A stretch of DNA of 64,000 nucleotides from Archangium violaceum. Its GTDB lineage: Bacteria > Myxococcota > Myxococcia > Myxococcales > Myxococcaceae. A program made the translations under genes and the position numbers. Shown piece by piece: positions 44,150-50,158 of this stretch. Under the pieces are notes generated by a model that saw nothing but the letters and a program-made list of their open reading frames with translations, was not told the origin of the DNA and searched no databases. Positions within the stretch are counted from its first letter, which is position 1. The number at the start of each line of letters is the position of its first letter. The stretch covers positions 3,747,001 to 3,811,000 of the forward strand of contig NZ_CP069396.1 in NCBI RefSeq assembly GCF_016887565.1, given 5' to 3'.

Positions 44150-44494
44150 ATGGCGAAGCCGAGTGGATTCGACAGGGACATTGGCTACCTGATGCCCTTC
44201 CTGGACAGGGTGACCGCCGCGGCCGGCGAGCTGCAGGACGCCAGCGCCCGCGAGGAGCTCCAGCGCCTGATGGCCGAGGAGAAGGCCCGGTGGGCGCGAA
44301 TCCAGGAGCTGCTCGGTGGCGCCTCCGGGCGGGGCACGTCCTCCGCACCTTCCGCGTCCCGGACCCCTCCGACCGCGATTTCGCGGACTCCGTCTACCGC
44401 GCCAGCGGTGGCCCGAGCCCGTGCCGATGAGATCAACCGGGTGCAGCCTCGCGAGGCGGGACTCACCGTGGGAAGTCTGAAGCGGCAGTCCTAG
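44150..44494 (+). CDS. small hypothetical protein
   Basis: 114 residues from the ATG preceded by GGGGAGGAG, one of the best ribosome sites in the window. The N-terminal ~60 residues form an amphipathic helical region (DIGYLMPFLDRVTAAAGEL, REELQRLMAEEKARWAR), the rest is Ser/Thr/Ala/Pro-rich and disordered, ending VGSLKRQS. No domain, signal or membrane segment. The function is unknown. It is followed by a pair of REP-like repeats. Confidence 0.7.
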   Translation: MAKPSGFDRDIGYLMPFLDRVTAAAGELQDASAREELQRLMAEEKARWARIQELLGGASGRGTSSAPSASRTPPTAISRTPSTAPAVARARADEINRVQPREAGLTVGSLKRQS

Positions 44495-44521
44495 TCCGGG
44501 ACTCGGGGTGGCGCGGGGGTA

Positions 44522-44625
44522 GACCCTCACCCTAGCCCTCTCCCAGAGGGAGAGGGGACATCACACGGTGAGGAATCAAGTTAGACCCTCTCCCCCTGGG
44601 AGAGGGACGGGGTGAGGGTATGGGG
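44522..44625. repeat. REP-like repeats, copies B and C, as an inverted pair
   Basis: Copy B (44522-44557) has hairpin CCCTCTCCC-AGA-GGGAGAGGG; copy C (about 44584-44621) has CCCTCTCCC-CCT-GGGAGAGGG followed by ACGGGGTGAGGGTA, i.e. the reverse orientation. About 27 bp separate them. Facing REP units of this kind are called BIMEs in enterobacteria. The pair sits between the 3' ends of two convergent genes. Confidence 0.9.
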
Positions 44626-44652
44626 TGTACTCGGGTTCCCCCCAGTGCCTTT

Positions 44653-44716
44653 GCTCCACGGGTTGGAGAACGGGGTCAGGTACCCTCACCCTGACCCTCT
44701 CCCGGAGGGAGAGGGG
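44653..44716 (+). repeat. long composite REP-like element, copy D
   Basis: About 64 bp with three internal hairpins: CTCCA-CGGGT-TGGAG, GTCAGG...CCTGAC, and CCCTCTCCC-GGA-GGGAGAGGG. It matches copy E at 46922-46986 in inverted orientation with about four differences. The last codons of the pseudouridine synthase lie inside it. Confidence 0.9.
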
Positions 44717-45518
44717 ATTGGGCGTAGCGGAGACCCTCGGAGACCTCGGTGTCGGTGAGGAGCCGGAAGGAGCCCTCGGGCACGTCCAGCTCCACGCCGC
44801 CCACGGCCTCGCGATGCAGGGCGCGTACAGGCAACCCCACCGCCCCCAGCATCCGCTTCACCTGGTGGTTGCGGCCCTCGGTCACGGTCACCTCCACCGT
44901 GTGCGCGTCGCGGACCCGCACCTTCGCCGGCCGGGCTGGACCGTCCTCCAACTGCACTCCCCGGCGCAGCGGCTCCACCCGCTCCTCGTTCGCCTCGCTG
45001 AAGACCGTGGCCACGTAGCGCTTGGTCAGGTGCGTCTCGGGCGACGTGACGTGCGTCACCAGCTTGTCGTCATTGGTGAAGAGGAGCAGCCCGGTGGTGC
45101 CCCGGTCCAACCGGCCCACCGCGTGCCACGTGAAGCCGGCCAGCTCCGGTGGCAACTGGGGCAGGAGCACCTCGTAGACAGTGCCCACCCCGTGCTGGCC
45201 CACCGTGGAGGTGAGCAGCTCCGCCGGTTTGTGGAAGACCAGCACCCGGGTAGGGGTCTCGAGTGACACGGGCAGCCCGTCCACGCGCACGCTGGCCCCC
45301 TGGGGCACCGGGGCGAGGGGTTGCTTCACCACCCGCCCGTTCACCGAGACCCGGCCAGCCTGGATGGCCTCCTCCGCCTCCTCTTGAGGAAGCACCCCGG
45401 CCCGCGCGAGCGCGCGCGAGAGCCAGTCTGGTTTCGCCTTGCCCTCCCATCGTCCGGGGTGGACGTGCTTGGAGGGGGAAGAGGGGGGGCGGCGGGCTGG
45501 GGGCTTGCGAGGGGGCAT
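44676..45518 (-). CDS. pseudouridine synthase, RsuA/RluB family
   Basis: 280 residues. An Arg/Pro-rich start (about 1-30) precedes an S4 RNA-binding domain (WLSRALARAGVLPQEEAEEA, GRVSVNGRVV) and the RsuA-type catalytic domain with GRLDRGTTGLLLFTND, whose Asp is the catalytic residue; KRYVATV and EGRNHQVKRMLGAVG are also typical. It isomerises specific uridines in 16S or 23S rRNA. The final residues SPLPPGEGQGEGT are encoded by REP element D, so the gene has gained its present C-terminus from the repeat. Confidence 0.93.
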   Translation of the reverse strand: MPPRKPPARRPPSSPSKHVHPGRWEGKAKPDWLSRALARAGVLPQEEAEEAIQAGRVSVNGRVVKQPLAPVPQGASVRVDGLPVSLETPTRVLVFHKPAELLTSTVGQHGVGTVYEVLLPQLPPELAGFTWHAVGRLDRGTTGLLLFTNDDKLVTHVTSPETHLTKRYVATVFSEANEERVEPLRRGVQLEDGPARPAKVRVRDAHTVEVTVTEGRNHQVKRMLGAVGLPVRALHREAVGGVELDVPEGSFRLLTDTEVSEGLRYAQSPLPPGEGQGEGT

Positions 45519-45544
45519 GCTCGGGGCACTGTAACGGCCGCGAG

Positions 45545-45772
45545 TCAGTGCCGCGACGGTTCGTCGAACGCACCGCCCTCGGCCGAGCCGGGCGTCGGGC
45601 CGGGCTCGCCCTGGGGCATGTGCCGCTTTTCGCCCTCGGTGCCCTCGGCGGCATTGGGGGTGCGCTTGGGCCCGTTCTCCTTCTCGGCGGGCGCCTCCCG
45701 GCTGGGGCGGTTCTCCGGGGTGTCGTTGGCCCCGTCACCAACGGCCATCCGCTCATAAGGCATGCGCCACAT
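45545..45772 (-). CDS. small hydrophilic hypothetical protein
   Basis: 75 residues with a good ribosome site (AAGGAG, 7 bp). After MWRMPYERM the chain is almost all Gly/Pro/Glu/Asn/Lys and predicted disordered (NRPSREAPAEKENGPKR, GEPGPTPGSAEGG). No domain is recognised. It lies 26 bp upstream of the pseudouridine synthase on the same strand, so the two may be co-transcribed. The start context favours a real gene; composition alone does not. Confidence 0.5.
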   Translation of the reverse strand: MWRMPYERMAVGDGANDTPENRPSREAPAEKENGPKRTPNAAEGTEGEKRHMPQGEPGPTPGSAEGGAFDEPSRH

Positions 45773-45937
45773 GGTTCGCTCCTTCCAGCGTGGAATCTTC
45801 AGAGAAGGTAGGGACCTGGAGCGCGCTTCACGGGGGAGCCTTCCTGGCCGCTCGCCGGACGCCAGGGGGGAGGAGCGGACTTGTCACCGGACGCCCGCTC
45901 GCTCAGGCTCCCCGGCCCCTTCCCTGGAGGACCCGTG

Positions 45938-46921
45938 GTGCGTTCCATCCTGCTGCTCATCCTGCTCGCGGTGCCGGCGCTCGCCGCCGAGCCCGCTCCC
46001 GTTCCCAAGCGGCCCGTCCACACCTACTCCATCGTGGCGCGTGACCCCGAGACGGGGGAACTGGGTGTGGCGGTGCAGTCGCACTGGTTCTCCGTAGGCT
46101 CGACGGTGCCCTGGGCGGAGGCGGGCGTGGGGGCGGTGGCGACCCAGTCCTTCGTGGATCCGACCTACGGGAAGCTCGGGTTGGACCTGATGCGCGCGGG
46201 CCGGGGCGCCCCCGAGGCCCTGGCGGGGCTGCTGGCGGCGGACTCCGCGAGCCAGGTGCGGCAGGTGGCGATGATCGACGCGAAGGGCAAGGTGTCGGCC
46301 CATACGGGGGAGAAGTGCATCGCCGCCGCGGGCCACATCGTGGGGGAGAACTTCTCCGTGCAGGCCAACATGATGGAGAAGGACACCGTGTGGCCGGCGA
46401 TGGCCAAGGCCTTCCGGGAGGCGAAGGGCGACCTGGCGGAGCGGATGTTGGCGGCGCTCGAGGCGGCGGAGGCGCAGGGGGGCGACATCCGGGGCCGGCA
46501 GTCCGCGGCGCTCATCGTGGTGTCGGGCAAGTCGACGGGGCGTCCCTGGGCGGACCGCCGGTTCGACCTGCGGGTGGACGACAACCCCCTGCCGCTGAAG
46601 GAGCTGCGCCGGCTGGTGACCCTGCAGCGGGCCTACAACCTGATGAACGAGGGGGACCTGGCCGTCGAGCGCAACGAGACGGACGCGGCGCTGAAGGCGT
46701 ACTCGGCGGCGGAGGCGTTGGCGCCGGGGAACGCGGAGATGGTGTTCTGGCACGCGGTGTCGCTCGTCAACGTGGGGAAGGTGGACGAGGCGGTGCCGCT
46801 CCTCCAGAAGACGTACAAGATGGACGCGCGCTGGAAGGAACTGCTGAGGAGGCTGCCGAAGGCGGGGCTGATTCCGGACGACCCGAAGCTGCTATCGAAG
46901 CTCCTGGGGACCGCGCGCTGA
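45938..46921 (+). CDS. exported DUF1028 (Ntn-hydrolase-like) protein with TPR-like tail
   Basis: 327 residues from the GTG seven bases after GGAGG, giving a signal peptide MRSILLLILLAVPALAAEP; a TTG at 45881 is an alternative. Residues ~28-230 are DUF1028: VHTYSIVARDPETGELGVAV, GVGAVATQSFVDPTYG, and AHTGEKCIAAAGH. After signal cleavage the conserved THxS-like segment (HTYSIVA) is close to the new N-terminus, as in Ntn hydrolases. The C-terminal ~90 residues (RAYNLMNEGDLAVERNETDA) are helical TPR-like repeats. The substrate is unknown; a periplasmic amidohydrolase is suspected. REP element E starts right after its stop. Confidence 0.85.
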   Translation: MRSILLLILLAVPALAAEPAPVPKRPVHTYSIVARDPETGELGVAVQSHWFSVGSTVPWAEAGVGAVATQSFVDPTYGKLGLDLMRAGRGAPEALAGLLAADSASQVRQVAMIDAKGKVSAHTGEKCIAAAGHIVGENFSVQANMMEKDTVWPAMAKAFREAKGDLAERMLAALEAAEAQGGDIRGRQSAALIVVSGKSTGRPWADRRFDLRVDDNPLPLKELRRLVTLQRAYNLMNEGDLAVERNETDAALKAYSAAEALAPGNAEMVFWHAVSLVNVGKVDEAVPLLQKTYKMDARWKELLRRLPKAGLIPDDPKLLSKLLGTAR

Positions 46922-46986
46922 CTCCCTCTCCCTTCGGGAGAGGGTTGGGGTGAGGGTACCTGACCCGGTTCTCCAACCCGTGGAGC
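46922..46986 (-). repeat. long composite REP-like element, copy E (inverted relative to D)
   Basis: Hairpin CCCTCTCCC-TTC-GGGAGAGGG at 46924-46944, then the GGTGAGGGTACCTGACCC and CTCCA-ACCCG-TGGAG segments. Its reverse complement is nearly identical to copy D 2.2 kb away. It occupies nearly the whole gap between two convergent genes and may serve as terminator for both. Confidence 0.9.
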
Positions 46987-47015
46987 ACGGGGACTCGGTA
47001 GGACGATACGTTCGG

Positions 47016-47609
47016 CTACTTCGCCGTGTTGTCCGCCACCGCAGTGCTTGGAGCAGCGCCCGCGGCGGCCTGCGCCGCCGCCTTCGCCTCGGCGAGGCTC
47101 TTCAGCGTGGCGAGTCCCGCCTCGAAGTCCGAGCCCACCATCTTGTCCATGTCCATGAACAGGCAGAACGCCTTGCTCATGAAGTTGTTCTGGCCGGTCA
47201 TCACCCACGTGACCGTGGTGTCGTTCCCGGCCTGCTTGAAGTGAAAGACCGTCTCGTTGGTGGCCGCGAACGGCTTGATGAACTCGAGCTCGAGGGTGAG
47301 TTGCTCGGGCGGGTGGACCGAGACGATCGTCATCTTGCCCTCGTTGGCCTCGGCACTGCTGACCCAGGCGAGCGAGTGGCCCACCGCGGCGGGAGTGCCG
47401 GCGTAGGTGTCCTTCCGGGCGGGATCGGGCTTCATGAACGGCGACCAGTCCTTCATGTAGCGGAAGTCGGCCACGAGCGCGTACACCACGTCGGCTGGCG
47501 CGCTCACCGTGGTGGAGCGCTCGATCTTGAAGGCGGACGGACGCGTTGCGATGAAGCCGCTGAACGCGACGAGGACAACGACGACACCGAGCAGGATTTT
47601 CTTGAGCAT
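47016..47609 (-). CDS. membrane-anchored SRPBCC (polyketide cyclase/START-like) protein
   Basis: 197 residues from the ATG at 47609 (GAGGGTC upstream). An N-terminal helix (LKKILLGVVVVLVAFSGF) anchors it; residues ~25-170 are an SRPBCC fold: KIERSTTVSAPADVVYALV, DFRYMKDWSPFMKPDP, ETVFHFKQAGNDTTVTWVM. The fold makes a hydrophobic ligand pocket; the family is mostly uncharacterised. A 25-residue Ala-rich tail ends the protein. It is transcribed alone. Confidence 0.9.
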   Translation of the reverse strand: MLKKILLGVVVVLVAFSGFIATRPSAFKIERSTTVSAPADVVYALVADFRYMKDWSPFMKPDPARKDTYAGTPAAVGHSLAWVSSAEANEGKMTIVSVHPPEQLTLELEFIKPFAATNETVFHFKQAGNDTTVTWVMTGQNNFMSKAFCLFMDMDKMVGSDFEAGLATLKSLAEAKAAAQAAAGAAPSTAVADNTAK

Positions 47610-47728
47610 GGTGGGACCCTCACGTGGATTTCTGACTCGTCGAACGAGGCCCCGGGAAATCGACACGTCGATGATTTTTTCCGCCACCGTTCCCAAGCGC
47701 TTGGAATCACAGGTGTTTCATGAGGGTG

Positions 47729-47766
47729 ACTCCCTCTCCCCCTGGGAGAGGGCCGGGGTGAGGGTC
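47729..47766 (-). repeat. REP-like repeat, copy F
   Basis: Hairpin CCCTCTCCC-CCT-GGGAGAGGG (47732-47752) followed by CCGGGGTGAGGGTCA, the reverse orientation of copy A. Its last bases overlap the stop codon of the RNA methyltransferase gene. Confidence 0.9.
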
Positions 47767-48502
47767 ATCCCCCCGCGTCACCCGAGCGAAGCCGTTTCGC
47801 CAGGGTGTGCAGGGCGGCGAGCCACAACCGCGCCTCCTTGCGCGTGAGCCGGGAGCGGCGGAGCGGGGCGAACAGGTCTCGGAGCCCGGTGCGCCCCTGG
47901 GGGTTCTCATCCACGAGGAACTTCCCGGCGACGAGCGCCTGCTCCAGAGCGGACTCCACCTGGGCCAGCTCGGTGTCCGTGGCGGCCACGGGGAGGGGAG
48001 CGGCCGGAGGAGGCGAGGCGGCCAGCGAGGCCATGCGGAGCTCATAGGAGTACAGCAGCACGGCCTGGGCGAGGTTGATGGAGGGTTGCTCGGGGGCGGT
48101 GGGGACGGCGGACAGGTCGTGGCAGCGCTCGACCTCGACATTGGTGAGCCCGCTGCGCTCATCCCCGAAGACGAGGGCCACGGGTCCCTGGGCGGCGCGT
48201 TGCACCATCTCCTCGGCCACGGCTCGAGGGGACAGCCGCCGCTTGCCCTCGACCTTGCGCGAGCTGGTGCCCACCACCCAGACGCAGTCGGCTACGGCGG
48301 CGTCGAGCGAGTCCGCGCGGCCAGCGGCCTCCAGCACGTCCTCGGCGTGGACGGCGAGCCGGCGCGCGGGAGCGAGGTCCTCGGCCTCGGGGTGGACCCA
48401 GGTCCACTCGGACAGCCCGCAGTTCTTCATGGCACGGGCGGCGGCACCGAGGTTCTCCGCGTTGCGCGGGCGTAGCAGCACCAGTCGGATGGGCAGGGGC
48501 AT
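47765..48502 (-). CDS. SpoU-family RNA 2'-O-methyltransferase, TrmJ-like
   Basis: 245 residues. The SPOUT trefoil-knot motifs are visible: LLRPRNAENLGAAARAMKN (motif 1, Asn and Arg), VALVFGDERSGLTNVEVERC (motif 2) and PSINLAQAVLLYSYELR (motif 3). This is the TrmJ/LasT arrangement, with a ~75-residue C-terminal helical extension (ESALEQALVAGKFLVDEN). It methylates the 2'-hydroxyl of tRNA position 32 or an rRNA site. The gene is followed by REP copy F. Confidence 0.92.
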   Translation of the reverse strand: MPLPIRLVLLRPRNAENLGAAARAMKNCGLSEWTWVHPEAEDLAPARRLAVHAEDVLEAAGRADSLDAAVADCVWVVGTSSRKVEGKRRLSPRAVAEEMVQRAAQGPVALVFGDERSGLTNVEVERCHDLSAVPTAPEQPSINLAQAVLLYSYELRMASLAASPPPAAPLPVAATDTELAQVESALEQALVAGKFLVDENPQGRTGLRDLFAPLRRSRLTRKEARLWLAALHTLAKRLRSGDAGG

Positions 48503-48872
48503 GGGGCGCGCACCTTAACGCGGCTTGTGCGGGACGGGTTTGCGCGGGCGCGTCTTCGGTGGCGTCGTGGGGGTTGGGGGCCGGGGCCCTCAACGCGGCT
48601 CACTTGTAGACGTCTACAAGTGAGTGGCGCAACGGCCGTCATTTCCGCCAAGCGGTCGAAGAGAGTGGCGGGTCGCAATCTTCGGACTCCCATCCGAGGC
48701 GTGGACTCGTCCAACACCTGCCTCGTGCGCAAATCCTTGAAATGAGACGGCCTGGTCGTTGGCCCGCCAGGTGCTTTGTCTGGATTCGGGCCGCGAGACG
48801 GCAGCCCGGACTGGCCGCACGTCAGCGGCCAACTCCATACAACCTTACTCGATAGAAAGAGGGGGAGACGCA
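48503..48872. other. 370-bp divergent intergenic region with palindrome 1
   Basis: It separates the TrmJ-like gene from the 233-residue protein gene and carries the 26-bp palindrome (48599-48624) followed by ~45 bp also found after palindrome 3. Apart from that, no gene is evident; an AT-richer stretch just before the start codon (about 48838-48860) may hold the promoter. Confidence 0.6.
48599..48624. promoter_or_regulatory. palindrome 1 (26 bp, core CTTGTAGACGTCTACAAG), likely operator
   Basis: A perfect 26-bp inverted repeat around AGACGTCT. The 18-bp core recurs exactly at 49867-49884 and 49919-49938 and nowhere else that I can see in the window. It lies about 250 bp upstream of the start at 48873. 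Perfect symmetry and repetition near gene starts suggest a dimeric regulator. Confidence 0.7.
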
Positions 48873-49574
48873 ATGGAAGTGACTCAGCAGCCGGCGGTGG
48901 TGCAGTTGGCGATCAGCGGTGTCGGCACCGATATGACGCTCGATGAGGCCACCAACAACATGAACATGCTGGTGAAGCAGGGCAGCACCGCCGCCTACCA
49001 GATCGGCACCATCTACAACTACGTGGTGCAGAAGAAGCTGGCGGAGATGGCCGGGTACACCGCCCAGGAGTACTTCAGCCAGAAGGTGAAGGCGCTCTCG
49101 CAGGCCACCCTGAGTACGTACGGCGCCGTGGCCCGGAGCTTCCCGCAGGAGGCTTGCACCCTGTACGGTGTGTACCACCTGCGTGCGCTCATGCGCTACG
49201 CGGAGGCGGCGAACATCACCTGGAACTCGGACCCGGGTGACATCCTCATCGACGTGCTGCAGGACGACGGCAAGAAGGTGGTGAAGAAGCCGTTCGCGGA
49301 GTGCAGCGTGGACGAGGTGGAGCGGGCCACGCGGGCCAAGAAGACCCCACCGACGGTACGCGTGCCGGTGCCGGACCAGGCGCGGTTGCTGTTCTTCGCG
49401 GACAGCATCTCCCGCAGCTTCGACGGGGTAGCGCCGGTGCGCCTCTCCTCGCACAACGAGGAGGGCAGGACAGTCATCACCCTCCAGAACGTGCCCATGG
49501 CGGAGGTGCCGCGGCTCATTCAGGCGCTCCAGCAGGGACTCGAGGCCCAGCCCTCCCTGGCGGGGAAGCAGTAG
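48873..49574 (+). CDS. unrecognised helical protein flanked by operator-like palindromes, possible regulator
   Basis: 233 residues from the ATG after GGGGGAG. The N-terminal ~130 residues are helical, with TAAYQIGTIYNYVVQKKL, EYFSQKVKALSQATLSTYGA and RSFPQEACTLYGVYHLRAL, reminiscent of helix-turn-helix modules. A Lys/Arg-rich middle (DEVERATRAKKTPPTVRV) joins a C-terminal alpha/beta part (RTVITLQNVPMAEVPRLIQAL). No domain can be named. Three identical palindromes lie around the gene, so it may bind them itself; this is inference from position. Confidence 0.75.
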   Translation: MEVTQQPAVVQLAISGVGTDMTLDEATNNMNMLVKQGSTAAYQIGTIYNYVVQKKLAEMAGYTAQEYFSQKVKALSQATLSTYGAVARSFPQEACTLYGVYHLRALMRYAEAANITWNSDPGDILIDVLQDDGKKVVKKPFAECSVDEVERATRAKKTPPTVRVPVPDQARLLFFADSISRSFDGVAPVRLSSHNEEGRTVITLQNVPMAEVPRLIQALQQGLEAQPSLAGKQ

Positions 49575-49603
49575 GGCCACGGCAGAATGAGGTGAGGTAA
49601 CCG

Positions 49604-49655
49604 GGCGGGGCGGTACACTGACCAGACATGGCCGGTGTTTCCTCCCCGCCTTTTT
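49604..49655 (+). terminator. rho-independent terminator after the 233-residue protein gene
   Basis: GGCGGGG (49604-49610) pairs with CCCCGCC (49644-49650), enclosing a second stem CACTGACC/GGCCGGTG, and is followed by TTTTT. It starts 30 bp after the stop codon. Confidence 0.6.
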
Positions 49656-49677
49656 CGTTACTGCCAATGGTTCGACC

Positions 49678-49827
49678 TCAGTCGAGGAACCGGCGTTGCC
49701 AGCTACGGAGTTGCTCCCGGGAAAAGTCGAACCAGCGCCGCATGCGCTCCTCGTACAGGCATGGCTCCAGCACGCGAGCCAGGGCTCGGTACGATCCCAT
49801 CCCGCTCTTCTGCTCGACGTCGCCCAT
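49678..49827 (-). CDS. possible small ORF, 49 residues
   Basis: ATG at 49827, reading MGDVEQKSGMGSYRALARVL then YEERMRRWFDFSREQLRSWQ. The composition (Arg, Trp, Phe, Glu in helical order) looks protein-like and differs from antisense shadows here, since no gene lies opposite. Palindrome 2 is 40 bp upstream. It could be a small regulator or the remnant of a larger gene; the ribosome site is weak (CCGGAA). Confidence 0.3.
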   Translation of the reverse strand: MGDVEQKSGMGSYRALARVLEPCLYEERMRRWFDFSREQLRSWQRRFLD

Positions 49828-49866
49828 TTCCGGCCCGGATAGCGGAAACGGGCCAAGCGCGTGCCG

Positions 49867-49884
49867 CTTGTAGACGTCTACAAG
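49867..49884. promoter_or_regulatory. palindrome 2 (18 bp, CTTGTAGACGTCTACAAG), likely operator
   Basis: Exact repeat of the core of palindrome 1. Its centre is 53 bp from the centre of palindrome 3, about five helical turns, so proteins bound to both would face the same side. It is 40 bp upstream of the small minus-strand ORF. Confidence 0.7.
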
Positions 49885-49918
49885 TGAGGCGGTTTGATGT
49901 GGTATTTTATGCGACATT

Positions 49919-49938
49919 GCTTGTAGACGTCTACAAGC
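49919..49938. promoter_or_regulatory. palindrome 3 (20 bp), likely operator
   Basis: Perfect 20-bp inverted repeat with the same core. The following ~40 bp (GAGTGGCGC, then TCATTTCC) match those after palindrome 1 with few changes, so the conserved unit is larger than the palindrome. It lies 221 bp upstream of the macroglobulin start. Confidence 0.7.
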
Positions 49939-50000
49939 GAGTGGCGCGGCGACCCTCATTTCCATTTGGCGGAGTGAGGCGTTCCCTTCGTGTTCGTCCG

Positions 50001-50030
50001 TTGACCATCGTCCGCGAGCCGCCCTAGCGT
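50001..50030 (+). promoter_or_regulatory. candidate sigma-70-type promoter for the macroglobulin gene
   Basis: TTGACC and TAGCGT separated by 18 bp, similar to GC-rich myxobacterial vegetative promoters with TAGAC-like -10 boxes. It lies 60 bp downstream of palindrome 3 and 128 bp before the start codon. Confidence 0.35.
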
Positions 50031-50158
50031 CCCGGCAAATTTCGCTCGGGGGGGAGGCGATTGCTCGGTGTGCTCCCAGCCGTTCCCCGACAGGCGCGGC
50101 GCCCGGCCCTTCGGCTCGCCGCGTGAACAACCCGAGTCGTCATCTTCCGGAGGAGTTC

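Larger units (their letters stand above)
49575..50158. other. 584-bp intergenic region with terminator, small ORF and palindromes 2 and 3
   Basis: From left to right it holds the terminator, a possible 49-codon minus-strand ORF, palindromes 2 and 3, and a TTGACC/TAGCGT promoter candidate for the macroglobulin gene. The stretch around the palindromes is AT-richer than usual (GGTATTTTATG). Confidence 0.6.

Noticed and set aside
48599-49938. CRISPR-like array from the three palindromes
   Set aside because: Spacing is irregular (1.26 kb and 53 bp), there are only three units, they are perfect palindromes, and no cas gene is present.
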